Assembly: GCA_930989535.1 (NCBI GenBank)
Contig: CAKNLK010000011.1
Span: forward strand, 1 to 64,000
DNA length: 64,000 nt
DNA from: an uncultured Clostridia bacterium
GTDB taxonomy: Bacteria; Bacillota; Clostridia; Christensenellales; Borkfalkiaceae
Direction: 5' to 3'
The notes under the pieces are model-generated. The model was not told where the DNA came from, did no database searches, and saw nothing but the letters and a program-made list of their open reading frames with translations. How positions within the stretch are numbered: the stretch's first letter is position 1; the number at the start of each line of letters is the position of its first letter. Shown piece by piece: positions 1 through 9,474 of the stretch. A program made the translations under genes and the position numbers.

Positions 1-2
1 AA

Positions 3-1507
3 CACGGCTTTGAAATCCACGGCGAATATATCGACGACGGCGTATCGGGTACGACCTTTCAACGACCCGAAGTCCAAAGATTGTTGGATGACGCAAAGAC
101 GGGTGTTATCAATACGATTATCGTCAAAGACCTTTCGAGGTTCGGCAGGAACTATATTGAGGTCGGGCAGTACGTCGATTATGTGTTTCCGGCGTTCGGG
201 ATACGGTTCATTGCCATACAGGACAACGTAGATACGGAGAACCGTGACAGCGGTGCAATGGAAATGATGCCTATTATGAACGTGTTCAACGAATGGCACG
301 CCGCGAATACCAGCAAGAAGATACGAACAGTGTTAAAGGCGAATGCACGGGAGGGAAAGTATCATGCGAGGAAAGCGCCTTATGGGTATGTGAAAAGCGA
401 TACCGAAAAGAAAACGCCCGTCATTGACGAAGAAGCCGCCGCAGTCGTAAAGCGGATATTCGAAATGCGTGCAAGCGGTTTAAGCCCGCATAAGATAGCG
501 GATATCCTGAATGCCGAAGGGGTATTGAATCCAAGCAGATATTGTTTGGAGAGGTACGGAGTCGTGGGTCGCAGAGAAAATGTGGGATTATGGTCGTTTT
601 GTGGGGTGAACAGTATCTTACAAAATCCTACCTATCTGGGACATATGGTGCAGCAGCGCGACGGTACGGTTTCCTATAAGAACCACAAACGCTATATAAA
701 AGATGAAAGTGAGTGGGTTATAGTTCGCAATACGCACGAACCGATCATATCGCAGGAGCTTTGGGATAAAGTGCGTGAAGTGGAGAAATCCGTAGCGCAG
801 GGCAGGAAAACAAAGCGCGGCTATACGCATCCGCTGTCGGGATTCTTGTTCTGCGCCGATTGCGGCGGAAAGATGAAGCTGAATTATATCAACCGAAACG
901 GGAAGATAGATTTCAATTTCAACTGCGGCAATCATATGAGAATCGGGAAAGCGTACTGTTTCTCGCACTTTATACAGGCGAAGGATATAGAGGCAATCGT
1001 GCTCGACGACATACGAGCGATGGCGCAAAGAATTGTGTTGGATGAAAAGACCATCCGCGAAGACTTTATACGTCATAACGCCGAGCTTGCGGATAAAGCG
1101 ATAAAGTCCGCCAAGAAGGAATTGCAGGCTAAACGGAAACGCACGGAGGAATTATCTCGCCTGATGCAAATTGCCTATGAGGACAGGCTGAAAGGCAAAA
1201 TGCCGGAGGATATTTGTATCAGTTTCATACAGAAATATTCCGATGAACAGAAAGGCTTGAAAACGAAATAGCGGAGCTGGAAACACGGCTTACCGAAACG
1301 ACGAACACGATACAGAGCGCGGATGAGTTTATACGGAACATAAAGAAATATCTCGAAGCACCGGAACTTACCCGCGAGATGTGCTATGAGCTTTTAGACC
1401 GTGTAGTCGTAGGCGGTCATCCGAAGCATACGGGTAAAGAGCGCGTGATAGATATCGTCTATAAAGTCGATATTGCATCCGTCTTACGGTACAAACTGAA
1501 CAAATGA
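3..1507 (+). pseudogene. Large serine recombinase, 5'-truncated by window edge and frameshifted
   Basis: This is the site-specific integrase/excisionase of a mobile element (large serine recombinase family). The reading frame is open from the first bases; the visible part begins inside the resolvase domain (YIDDGVSGTTFQRPEV, then KDLSRFGRNY). A recombinase domain and a Cys-rich zinc ribbon (FCADCGGKMKL, later CGNH and YCFSHF) follow. The frame stops at 1269-1271. Restoring one base near 1254-1257 lets the protein continue as LENEIAELETRL, a coiled-coil segment, then a tail ending RYKLNK at 1505-1507. The missing base therefore separates the last ~80 residues from the catalytic part. The serine nucleophile lies upstream of the window. 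The catalytic domain might still be made, but loss of the coiled-coil tail usually impairs regulation of integration. Confidence 0.9.
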
Positions 1508-1550
1508 AAATAAGCGTATGGGTTTACTGAACTCATACGCTTATTTTGTG
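1507..1550 (+). terminator. Rho-independent terminator after recombinase
   Basis: A 14-base perfect stem (1507-1520 with 1534-1547) extends inward through a G-T pair and ends in a T-rich tract. It begins at the last base of the recombinase stop codon. Confidence 0.85.
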
Positions 1551-1861
1551 CCATTACTTCCTTTTTGCGGATAGTGTCCATAAAGATAGGTAACAACGGT
1601 AGGCGGGAACAAGCAAGCCGTACAGAAGTATATCCAAAACCAAGAGAAAGAGGATTTGATTTCAGCACAAATCAGCATGGTGGAGTATTATGACCCGTTT
1701 GAGCAGTGGCTGAAATCAAATCAGAAGAAATAAAAGGACGGCTTGCTTGTGTGCGGTAGGCGGGTTAAAATCGGTGCTTTAGCACCGTGCCGGTATTCTC
1801 GCCCTTTAGGGCTTCTTAAAGCCCCCACTTTAGTGGGGGATAGTTACTTGATATTGGTCAT
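1551..1861. mobile_element. Element end: coding scrap and triple hairpin
   Basis: No intact gene is visible. A short open stretch ending at the TAA near 1732-1734 encodes a peptide containing VQKYIQNQEKEDLISAQ and ending WLKSNQKK. It has no start codon or ribosome site of its own and looks like the 3' scrap of an element gene; I cannot name the family. Three hairpins follow, each with a TTTA loop (1772-1787, 1801-1812, 1822-1839), just before the 3' end of mgtE on the other strand. I infer that the boundary of the inserted element lies in this stretch. Confidence 0.5.
1772..1839. repeat. Three consecutive hairpins with identical TTTA loops
   Basis: Stems CGGTGC/GCACCG (1772-1787), GCCC/GGGC (1801-1812) and CCCCCAC/GTGGGGG (1822-1839) each enclose TTTA. 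Their stems differ in sequence while the loop is constant, so this is structural repetition rather than simple sequence repetition. There is no good T-tract on either strand for a classical terminator of mgtE. Confidence 0.7.
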
Positions 1862-3562
1862 TTAAGCGGTAATGCCGAACAGCCCCAGCGAAACGCCGCA
1901 GAAGAGCAGCAGCGACAAAACGTCGGTGATGGTCGTAATAAAGGGGTTCGCAAACACGGCGGGGTCGATGCGAATTGCCTTTGCGAAGATGGGGACGCAC
2001 GCGCCCACGATTTTTGCGACGATGACGGCGATGGCGATGGAGACGGAAATGGCCGCGCAGTTGTAGAAGGTGTAGCCGTCGTAGCCGAAGATCAGATTGT
2101 CGATGAGCTGCAGCTTGGCAAAGCAAACGATGCCGACGGAGAGGGCGACGAGTACGGATACGCGCATTTCTTTCCAGATGACCTGCAAAATATCGCGCGG
2201 CCGTATCTCGTCGAGCGCCATGCCGCGGATGACGGTAACGGAAGCCTGGCTCCCCGCGTTGCCGCCCGTTCCCATAATCATCGGTACGCACGCGATGAGT
2301 ACGGTGGGGAGGAGTTCCTGATAGGTGTTCAGAATCAGCCCCGTAAAAGTCGCGCTCACCATCAGAATGAGCAGCCAGGGGATGCGGTGCAGGTAAATGC
2401 TCCAGATTTTTGTTTCGAGATAGGGTTTGTCGGACGGCGTGACGGAATTGATGTACGAAATATCTTCCGTCGCCTCCTCGGTGATGACATCCAACGCGTC
2501 GTCGACGGTGACGATGCCGACCAGCTTGTTCTCCTGGTCTACGACGGGCACCGCCAACAGGTCGTACTTGGAGAGGGTATTCGCTACCTCTTCCTTATCG
2601 TCGAGCGTATTGACGGAGATGAGGTTGGTCTCCATGAAGGCATCGACTTTATCCTCATAGCCGTGCAGGAGCAGGTCTTTCACCGTTACGATGCCGAGCA
2701 GCGTCTTTTGGTCGTCGGTCACGTAGCAGGTGTAGATGGTCTCCTTGTCGATTGCCTCCTTGCGGATTTTTTCAAAGCATTCGCGCACGGTCATGTGCGT
2801 GCGGAGGGAGATGCACTCCGTCGTCATGATGCTGCCCGCGCTGTCCTTCGGGTATTTGAGGATTTCGTTGATTTCCTTGCGCGTCTCGCTGTCCGCCTGC
2901 AAAAGGATTCGTTTGACGACGTTCGCGGGCATCTCTTCGATGAGGTCGACCGTATCGTCGACGAACAATTCGTCGAGCATCAATTTCAGCTCGGTATCGC
3001 TGAACGATTTGATGAGCAGCTCCTGTTCGGCGCTGTTCATTTCGACGAAGGTTTCCGCCGCGAGTTCCTTGGGCAGGAGTCGGAACACGATGGGAATATC
3101 CTTTTCTTCCAGCTCGGAGAAGATTTCCGCCAAGTCGGCAGGCGCCAGCTCCGCCAGGAGCGGTTTGAGCTGCGAAAAGTTTTTCTCTTCGAGGTAGTTG
3201 ACGATTTCGACGATTTTGTCGTTTCGGTTTTCAGGCGTCGCCTTCAGGAGGACTTCGTGCACGACGTCCGTCGGCATGCTGCCGAGCAGTTCCTCGACGT
3301 CGTCGTCGATAATCTCGTCGGTAACTTCCTGCAATTTAACGTCGGAAAAATCCTTCAGAACGCGCTTCTGCGTGTCGCGGTCGAGCAGGACGAACACGTC
3401 CGCCGCGACTTCCTTGTCCAAACAGCCGAACAGCTTGGTAAGTCGGTCTGAATCCAGATCTTCGAGTATTTTTGCAAGTTCTTCCGCCGTCGCCGTTTCG
3501 AGCAGTGCGTGCAGGTCGTCGATGCGGTCTTCGTCGAGCAGTTGTATGATTTTTTCCTTCAC
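1862..3562 (-). CDS. mgtE: Magnesium transporter MgtE with duplicated N domain
   Basis: This is a Mg2+ channel/transporter of the cytoplasmic membrane, 566 residues against about 450 for the usual family member. The surplus is a second copy of the cytosolic MgtE N domain. Residues ~8-115 and ~123-231 share the same helical-repeat pattern, for example ELLGSMPTDVVHEVLLKA against DLIEEMPANVVKRILLQA. Two CBS domains follow (~245-370) and then the five-helix membrane domain. The start has a GGAGG-type site. The gene faces away from the aminotransferase gene and has its own sigma-70-like promoter. No M-box riboswitch is visible in the short leader, so Mg2+ control is probably through the protein's own domains. 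Confidence 0.93.
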   Translation of the reverse strand: MKEKIIQLLDEDRIDDLHALLETATAEELAKILEDLDSDRLTKLFGCLDKEVAADVFVLLDRDTQKRVLKDFSDVKLQEVTDEIIDDDVEELLGSMPTDVVHEVLLKATPENRNDKIVEIVNYLEEKNFSQLKPLLAELAPADLAEIFSELEEKDIPIVFRLLPKELAAETFVEMNSAEQELLIKSFSDTELKLMLDELFVDDTVDLIEEMPANVVKRILLQADSETRKEINEILKYPKDSAGSIMTTECISLRTHMTVRECFEKIRKEAIDKETIYTCYVTDDQKTLLGIVTVKDLLLHGYEDKVDAFMETNLISVNTLDDKEEVANTLSKYDLLAVPVVDQENKLVGIVTVDDALDVITEEATEDISYINSVTPSDKPYLETKIWSIYLHRIPWLLILMVSATFTGLILNTYQELLPTVLIACVPMIMGTGGNAGSQASVTVIRGMALDEIRPRDILQVIWKEMRVSVLVALSVGIVCFAKLQLIDNLIFGYDGYTFYNCAAISVSIAIAVIVAKIVGACVPIFAKAIRIDPAVFANPFITTITDVLSLLLFCGVSLGLFGITA

Positions 3563-3596
3563 GGATACAGACCTCCTTTTTCAATTATCTGCAAAA

Positions 3597-3625
3597 AGTA
3601 TAAAATTTTTTTACGGCTTTGTCAA
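3597..3625 (-). promoter_or_regulatory. Promoter of mgtE
   Basis: On the minus strand, TTGACA (3625-3620) and TATACT (3602-3597) are separated by 17 bases, about 35 bases before the mgtE start. Confidence 0.75.
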
Positions 3626-3688
3626 GCATACGGTTTGTACACGGGAAAACAAAGTTTGATTTTTTCTGAGAGCGGCTGCGCAATAAAC

Positions 3689-3717
3689 TTGTCACTTTGC
3701 GCCGATTGTGGTATAAT
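3689..3717 (+). promoter_or_regulatory. Promoter of the aminotransferase gene
   Basis: TTGTCA (3689-3694) and TATAAT (3712-3717) are 17 bases apart, just upstream of the gene at 3757. Confidence 0.8.
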
Positions 3718-3756
3718 TCTTCCTGAACGATTACGCAAAAGGACGGAACATTTTTT

Positions 3757-4944
3757 ATGAATCAGAGAATGTACGGTTTGGGCAGCAAGCGCTCGGTCAT
3801 CCGCGAAATTTTCGAGTTCGGCAAAAAGCGTGCGGCGGAGGTCGGTGCGGAGAACGTATACGATTTCAGCCTCGGCAACCCCAGCGTCAAGCCGCCGCAG
3901 ATTGTGGAGGATACGCTCATTTCCCTCTTAAAAGAGGAGGATGCGACGGCTCTGCACGGCTATACCTCGGCGCAGGGCGATGCGGGCGTGCGTGCGGCGA
4001 TTGCCGATTATATCCGCAAGACGCACGGCGTCGAATGTGATGCTGACTACATCTATATGACCTGCGGGGCGGCGGCGTCGCTCACCATCACCCTGTCCGC
4101 GCTGTGCAACGAGGGGGACGAGGTCATCACCTTTGCACCGTACTTCACCGAATACAAGGTCTTTGCGGAGACGGCGGGGGCAAAGCTCGTCGCGCTCGCG
4201 TCCGATCCCGACACTTTCCAAATCGATTTTTCGCTGTTGGAAAGCGCGTTGAACGAAAAGACGGCGGCGGTGCTCGTCAATTCGCCCAACAACCCGAGCG
4301 GCGTCGTATACAGCGAAGCTACAATCCAAAAGCTCGCTGCATTGCTCGAGCAAAAATCCGCCGAATACAAAAAGACGATTTACCTCATCACCGATGAGCC
4401 GTACCGCGAATTGGTGTACGGCGGCGTCAAGGTGCCGTACCTTACAAAGTATTACAGGAATACTTTCGTCTGCTATTCCTATTCCAAATCGCTCTCGCTC
4501 CCCGGCGAGCGCATCGGGTATATCTTCGTCAATCCTTCGGCGGAGAACGCAAAGCAGCTCTATCTCGCGGTATGCGGCGCGGGCAGGGCGCTCGGCTATG
4601 TGTGCGCGCCCTCGCTGTTCCAGAAGATGGTCGCCCGCTGCCAGGGCGTGACGTCCGATGTGTCCGTGTACGAGAAAAACCGCGACCTCCTCGCGGGCGC
4701 GCTGCGCGAATACGGTTTCTCCTGCGTGCAGCCGGACGGGGCGTTCTACCTGTTCGTCAAATCCCCCGAGCCGGACGCGAACGCATTCTGCGAACGGGCG
4801 AAAAAGTACGATTTGCTGCTCGTCCCCGGAGACGATTTCGGGTGTGCGGGGTATGTGCGCATCGCCTACTGCGTCTCGCCCGACATGATTCGCCGCTCTC
4901 TGCCTTCGTTTAAAAAGCTGGCGGGGGAGTATTTCGGCAAGTAA
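3757..4944 (+). CDS. PLP-dependent class I/II aminotransferase
   Basis: A 395-residue cytoplasmic fold-type I aminotransferase of the aspartate-aminotransferase family. It shows the substrate and cofactor motifs NSPNNPSGVVY and DEPYRELVYGG, and the Schiff-base lysine in CYSYSKSLSLPGERIGY. The C-terminal substrate arginine is probably in GYVRIAYCV. It uses 2-oxo acids as amino acceptors; the specific amino acid cannot be read from sequence. It has its own promoter and may be transcribed with the small protein and MATE exporter downstream. Confidence 0.9.
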   Translation: MNQRMYGLGSKRSVIREIFEFGKKRAAEVGAENVYDFSLGNPSVKPPQIVEDTLISLLKEEDATALHGYTSAQGDAGVRAAIADYIRKTHGVECDADYIYMTCGAAASLTITLSALCNEGDEVITFAPYFTEYKVFAETAGAKLVALASDPDTFQIDFSLLESALNEKTAAVLVNSPNNPSGVVYSEATIQKLAALLEQKSAEYKKTIYLITDEPYRELVYGGVKVPYLTKYYRNTFVCYSYSKSLSLPGERIGYIFVNPSAENAKQLYLAVCGAGRALGYVCAPSLFQKMVARCQGVTSDVSVYEKNRDLLAGALREYGFSCVQPDGAFYLFVKSPEPDANAFCERAKKYDLLLVPGDDFGCAGYVRIAYCVSPDMIRRSLPSFKKLAGEYFGK

Positions 4945-5037
4945 AAGCGCCGCGCACGCCGATTGCGCGGCTGAATTGCGAAACTTCCGGCTCCTCCGCG
5001 GAGCGGAAAATAGAAAAATAAGATAAGAGGTTGTGTT

Positions 5038-5334
5038 ATGGAAAAGGTCGTTTGGCGCGCCACGGTGCGCGAGGGGATGGAGGCGGAGTACGTCCGCCGG
5101 CACGATGAAATTTGGCCGGAAATGGTCGCCGCGCTCAAAGAGGCGGGCGTGTGCAATTATACCATTTGGAAGGACGGCCGCGAGCTGTTCGGCTACTATG
5201 AATGTGAAAAGGGCGCCGAATATGCGCTCAAGTACCAGGCGGAGAACGAAACGGTCTGCCGCTGGGAAAAATCGATGGAGCCCGTCATGGAGATGAGCAG
5301 CCATAAACCAGTCAAGGTGTTCGATTTGAAGTAA
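5038..5334 (+). CDS. L-rhamnose mutarotase-like protein
   Basis: 98 residues, the full usual length of the RhaM/DUF718 family, an alpha-beta barrel that interconverts anomers of L-rhamnose. Family signatures include RHDEIWPEM near residue 22, where the catalytic His lies, and LFGYYECE. No rhamnose catabolic genes are nearby, so the physiological sugar is uncertain. An AGAGG ribosome site precedes the ATG. Confidence 0.85.
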   Translation: MEKVVWRATVREGMEAEYVRRHDEIWPEMVAALKEAGVCNYTIWKDGRELFGYYECEKGAEYALKYQAENETVCRWEKSMEPVMEMSSHKPVKVFDLK

Positions 5335-5366
5335 AAAACGGTTCACCCTGCATTTCGGAGGAAAGG

Positions 5367-6704
5367 ATGGGCGATGTCAAAAAGAAATTGGGCAGAGAGT
5401 TTTTAAAATACGTTTTGCCCTCCATGCTGGCTTTTGCGCTGTCGGGGATATACAGTATCGCCGACGGCTTTTTTGTGGGCAACGAATTGGGCGACAGCGC
5501 GCTCACGGCAATCAACGTCGCCTATCCGCTTACGGCGTTCATCCAATCGGCGGGCACGGGTATCGGCATGGGCGGGGCGGTTTTGTTCACCCTCGCGGCG
5601 GGCTCCGCCTCGCCGGAAGCAAAGGAAAGATATTTCGGCATGGCGGCCGTCCTGCTCGTTCTGTTCGGGGCGGTACTCACCGTACTCATCTACTTTGTCT
5701 CGCCGTCTGTCCTCCGCCTGTTCGGGGCGGAGGGGGAAATCCTGTCGCTCGCGGAGGAATACATGCGGTTCATCGCCCTCGGTTCCCTGTTTCAGGTGCT
5801 CGGCACGGGGCTTACGCCGTTTATACGGAATATGGGCGGCACGGTTACGGCAATGGCGGCGATGATGGCGGGCTTTTTCACGAATATCGTGCTCGACTAT
5901 CTGTTTGTATGGGTATTTCCGTGGGGTATGGTCGGCGCAGCGGTCGCGACGGTCATCGGGCAGGCGGCAACCTTTTGCGTCTGCCTCGGAGACCTTATCG
6001 TCAAAAAGCAGAAGCCGAATTTCCGTTTCGGCGGAAAGGGGCTTCGCTATGCGGGCAAAATGCTGCTGTTGGGGCTTTCGCCTTTCGGGCTCGCCTTTTC
6101 GCCCCAGTTTATGTTGATTTTCGTCAATAGAAGCGCGTCGGCGGTGGGCGGGCAGTTCGCGCTGAACTGCTTTGCGCCCGTGTCCTACGCCATTTCCGTC
6201 GTGCTTTTATTGCTGCAGGGCGTCAGCGACGGATGCCAGCCGCTCGTCAGCCGCGAGTTCGGCAGGGGAGATGTCCGCTCCGCAAAATCGGTGCGCAACA
6301 TGGCGTTTGCGTTTGCTCTCGCCGTTGCCGCGGTGTGCATGGTCGGCATGTTTTTCGTGCGCGGGAGTATATCCAAAGTGTTCGGCGCATCCGACGAAGT
6401 CACGGCGGAAGTGGGCAATATTCTGCCCCTGTTTATCGCGGGGTTTTTGTTTGTCGGGCTTTCTCGCATCGCCACCGCGTTCTTTTACGCGACGGGGAAT
6501 ACCTGGCGCGCCTATATCGTCATCTACGGCGAGCCGCTTGCCCTGCTTTTGCTGCTGTTGATTTTGCCGAATTTCATGGGGATAACGGGTACGTGGCTGT
6601 CCGTTCCGCTCTCGCAGGCTCTCCTCGCGGTTGCCGCGCTTCTCTTGATTTTGCTGTACGACCGCAAACAGCGAAAGAGGGAAAGTATTGTATCGGAAAT
6701 TTAA
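5367..6704 (+). CDS. MATE family efflux transporter
   Basis: 445 residues with about twelve hydrophobic helices in two homologous halves. The N-terminus has the MATE pattern of a short cytosolic leader followed by LPSMLAFALSGIYSIADGFF. It is expected to export cationic drugs or metabolites using a Na+ or H+ gradient. A GGAGG site lies immediately before the ATG. The gene ends in a 12-base-pair hairpin shared with the convergent phosphoketolase gene. Confidence 0.93.
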   Translation: MGDVKKKLGREFLKYVLPSMLAFALSGIYSIADGFFVGNELGDSALTAINVAYPLTAFIQSAGTGIGMGGAVLFTLAAGSASPEAKERYFGMAAVLLVLFGAVLTVLIYFVSPSVLRLFGAEGEILSLAEEYMRFIALGSLFQVLGTGLTPFIRNMGGTVTAMAAMMAGFFTNIVLDYLFVWVFPWGMVGAAVATVIGQAATFCVCLGDLIVKKQKPNFRFGGKGLRYAGKMLLLGLSPFGLAFSPQFMLIFVNRSASAVGGQFALNCFAPVSYAISVVLLLLQGVSDGCQPLVSREFGRGDVRSAKSVRNMAFAFALAVAAVCMVGMFFVRGSISKVFGASDEVTAEVGNILPLFIAGFLFVGLSRIATAFFYATGNTWRAYIVIYGEPLALLLLLLILPNFMGITGTWLSVPLSQALLAVAALLLILLYDRKQRKRESIVSEI

Positions 6705-6723
6705 TACGGCATTTGCAAAGGAA

Positions 6724-6750
6724 AAGGAGCGCACGAAACGTGCGCTCCTT
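6724..6750. terminator. Bidirectional terminator between MATE exporter and phosphoketolase genes
   Basis: AAGGAGCGCACG (6724-6735) pairs perfectly with CGTGCGCTCCTT (6739-6750) around an AAA loop, in the 61-base gap between convergent genes. Confidence 0.8.
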
Positions 6751-6765
6751 AAATTTATATTCGGT

Positions 6766-9156
6766 TTACTTGCTTTCGGGGGTGTGCCATACCCAGTCTT
6801 TGACTTCGGGGATGTCCTCGCCCACTTCGGCGATATAGTTCTTGTGCTTTACGAGCAGGTCGTTCATCTTCTGGAAGAGCGCCGAACCGGTGTTCCCCAG
6901 CTGCGGCAGAACGGTGATTGCCGTCTTGACGAGGTCGAAGCGGTCAATCTTATTCTGTACGCGCATGTCGAACGGCGTCGTGATGGTGCCTTCTTCCATG
7001 TACCCGAACACGTGCAGGTTCTTGTTCGTGCGGGTATAGGTCAGCTCGTGGATGAGCGTCGGATAGCCGTGGAAGTTGAAGATGATGGGTTTATCCTTGG
7101 TGAAGATTGCGGCGTAGTCGGCGTTAGTCAAGCCGTGCGGGTGCACGCCGTGCGGCTGCAATTTCATCAAATCGACCACGTTGACGAAGCGGATTTTCAG
7201 ATTCGGCAGGTTGTCGCGCAGGATGGTCGTGGCGGCGAGCGCTTCCAGAGTAGGGGTATCGCCGCAGCTCGCGATTACGATGTCGGGTTCCTGCCCCTCG
7301 TCGTTGGACGCCCAATCCCAGATGGAAACGCCCTGCGTGCAGTGCTTGACTGCCTGTTCCATCGTCAGCCACTGGAAGCTCGGGTGCTTGGAGGCTACGA
7401 TGACGTTGACGTAGTTCTTGCTCTTGATGCAGTGGTCGAAGCAGGAGAGCAGGCAGTTCGCATCGGGCGGGAGATACATGCGCACCACGTCCGCCTTTTT
7501 GTTGGCGATGTGGTCGAGGAATCCGGGATCCTGATGCGTAAAGCCGTTGTGGTCTTGCTGCCACACGTTGGATGTGAGGATGAGGTTGAGGGAAGCGATG
7601 TCCTGTCTCCACGGCAGCTGGTTGCACACCTTCAGCCACTTCGCGTGCTGTGCCGCCATCGAGTCGACCACGCGGATGAACGCCTCGTAGGAAGCGAAGA
7701 AGCCGTGGCGTCCCGTCAGGATATAGCCTTCCAGCCAACCCTCGCACATATGCTCGGAGAGGTAGGAGTCCATGATGCGGCCGTCCTTGGCGAGCTTGTC
7801 GTCGGTGGGCCAGATGTCCGCGTTGAAATCGCGGTTTGTCGCCTCGAACGCGCGGTAGAGGCGGTTGCTCATGCACTCGTCCGGCCCGAAGACGCGGAAG
7901 TTGCGGCTCTCCTCATTGAGTCTGAATACGTCGCGCACATAGCCGCCCAGCTCCAGCATGTCCTGGGTGCGCACCGCACCGGGCGCGGGTACGTCCACCG
8001 CGTACTTCGTGAAGTCGGGCAGGCGCAAATCGCGCAGCAGCTTGCCGCCGTTCGCGTGCGGGTTGGCGCTGATACGCCTGTCGCCCTCGGGCGCGAGCGC
8101 GCGCAGTTCGGGTATCAGGCGGTAATTCTCGTCGAACAGCTCCTCGGGCTTGTAGCTCAAAAGCCAATCTTTGAGCAGCTGCATGTGCTCGGGCTTTTCC
8201 ATGGTGATGGGCACCTGGTGGGCGCGGAAGGAATCCTCGATTTGCAATCCGTCCACGACCTTCGGGCCCGTCCAGCCCTTGGGGGTGCGCAGCACAATCA
8301 TCGGCCAGAAGGGGCGCTTGTCGCTCTTGCCTTCGCGGGCCTTCTTTTGAATATCTTTGATTTCCTTGACGCACTTGTCCAGTGCTTCCGCCATCTTCCT
8401 GTGCATTTCCATGGGCTCGGAGCCTTCGACGAAGTAGGGCTTCCAGCCGCAGCCGTGGAAGAAGCTCTTCACCTCGTCGTGCGAGATGCGCGCGAACACG
8501 GTCGGGTTGTTGATTTTGTAGCCGTTCAGGTGCAGGATGGGCAGCACCGCGCCGTCGGTGGCGGGGTTCAGGAATTTATTGGAGTGCCATGCCGTCGCGA
8601 GCGGGCCCGTTTCCGCCTCGCCGTCGCCGACGGTGACCGCCGCAATGAGGTCGGGGTTATCGAACACGGCGCCGAATGCGTGCGCGATGGAATAGCCGAG
8701 CTCGCCGCCCTCGTTAATCGAGCCGGGCGTTTCGGGCGCGACGTGGCTGGAGATGCCGCCGGGGAAGGAGAACTGCTTGCACAGCTTTTTCATCCCCTCG
8801 TAATCCTGCCCGACGTTGGGGTAAACCTCGCTGTAGGTGCCTTCGAGATAGGAGTTGGCGACGAAGAAGTTTCCGCCGTGGCCGGGGCCGGAGAGAAGAA
8901 TCATGTCGAGGTCAAACTTTTTGATGACTCGGTTGAGGTGCACATACACGAAGTTCTGCCCGGGCACGGTGCCCCAGTGCCCGACGATTTTTTTCTTGAT
9001 TTGCTCGCGGGTGAGGGGTTCGCGCAAAAGCGGGTTGTCCAAAAGGTAGAGCTGGGCGGCGGCCAGATAATTGGCGGCGCGCCAGTAGGCGTCCATCTTC
9101 TGGAGATAGCCGTCCGTCAGCGGCTGCTTTTCGGGGCAAGTCTGCGTTTTGCTCAT
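6766..9156 (-). CDS. xfp: Phosphoketolase (xylulose 5-phosphate/fructose 6-phosphate)
   Basis: A 796-residue thiamine-diphosphate enzyme that cleaves xylulose 5-phosphate, and often fructose 6-phosphate, with phosphate to acetyl phosphate plus glyceraldehyde 3-phosphate or erythrose 4-phosphate. Visible signatures are [14 protein letters not shown] and the ThDP motif [16 protein letters not shown] place the start at 9156 ([10 protein letters not shown]), because GGAGT sits at the correct distance before it; an in-frame extension upstream to 9216 lacks a ribosome site. The gene is monocistronic. A TATAAT box on the minus strand (9201-9196) with TTGTTT 16 bases upstream is the likely promoter. 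It suggests a bifid-type or pentose phosphoketolase shunt yielding acetyl phosphate. Confidence 0.97.
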   Translation of the reverse strand: MSKTQTCPEKQPLTDGYLQKMDAYWRAANYLAAAQLYLLDNPLLREPLTREQIKKKIVGHWGTVPGQNFVYVHLNRVIKKFDLDMILLSGPGHGGNFFVANSYLEGTYSEVYPNVGQDYEGMKKLCKQFSFPGGISSHVAPETPGSINEGGELGYSIAHAFGAVFDNPDLIAAVTVGDGEAETGPLATAWHSNKFLNPATDGAVLPILHLNGYKINNPTVFARISHDEVKSFFHGCGWKPYFVEGSEPMEMHRKMAEALDKCVKEIKDIQKKAREGKSDKRPFWPMIVLRTPKGWTGPKVVDGLQIEDSFRAHQVPITMEKPEHMQLLKDWLLSYKPEELFDENYRLIPELRALAPEGDRRISANPHANGGKLLRDLRLPDFTKYAVDVPAPGAVRTQDMLELGGYVRDVFRLNEESRNFRVFGPDECMSNRLYRAFEATNRDFNADIWPTDDKLAKDGRIMDSYLSEHMCEGWLEGYILTGRHGFFASYEAFIRVVDSMAAQHAKWLKVCNQLPWRQDIASLNLILTSNVWQQDHNGFTHQDPGFLDHIANKKADVVRMYLPPDANCLLSCFDHCIKSKNYVNVIVASKHPSFQWLTMEQAVKHCTQGVSIWDWASNDEGQEPDIVIASCGDTPTLEALAATTILRDNLPNLKIRFVNVVDLMKLQPHGVHPHGLTNADYAAIFTKDKPIIFNFHGYPTLIHELTYTRTNKNLHVFGYMEEGTITTPFDMRVQNKIDRFDLVKTAITVLPQLGNTGSALFQKMNDLLVKHKNYIAEVGEDIPEVKDWVWHTPESK

Positions 9157-9474
9157 GGTAGATTTACTCCTTTTTTGATTTATTTTACATACTCTATTAT
9201 AAACGAAAAATTGCAAAAAACAAGAGTTGTTTCAAAAAAATGCGCCGCCTGTAAAAATTGTTTTTTTGTCACAGAAAGAAATCGTTAACTGAAAACAGCG
9301 TTCCGAATTGGGAACGATAACTGAAAAAACCGTTCGCCGCGGCGCAGTTGCTGGATTGGAAAGGCAAAATAAATTCTTTTGAAAAATGAGTGAAAAACGC
9401 TTTACTAATTTAGCGCAATAAAGTATAATGTCATAGTCCGCCGGGCAAAGACGGCGGAGAAAGGAGTTCATTTT
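9157..9474. promoter_or_regulatory. Divergent regulatory region between xfp and amino-acid ABC operon
   Basis: This gene-free stretch holds the xfp promoter (minus strand, -10 at 9201-9196) and the binding-protein promoter (TTTACT 9401-9406, TATAAT 9424-9429, 17-base gap). Two copies of an imperfect 22-base direct repeat with 18 of 22 positions equal lie at 9283-9304 and 9315-9336. The end of one copy and the start of the next form a small hairpin (CGTTCC/GGAACG). Confidence 0.65.

Noticed and set aside
2387-3451. Plus-strand frame of 354 codons inside mgtE
   Set aside because: It is the antisense shadow of the MgtE N-domain coding sequence.
3563-3756. Possible Mg2+ riboswitch (M-box) for mgtE
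   Set aside because: The leader of mgtE is too short for an M-box; only promoters were visible.
6688-9288. Long open frame on the plus strand (866 codons) across the phosphoketolase gene
   Set aside because: It is antisense to the strongly recognised phosphoketolase and has no known domain; it exists because of codon bias.
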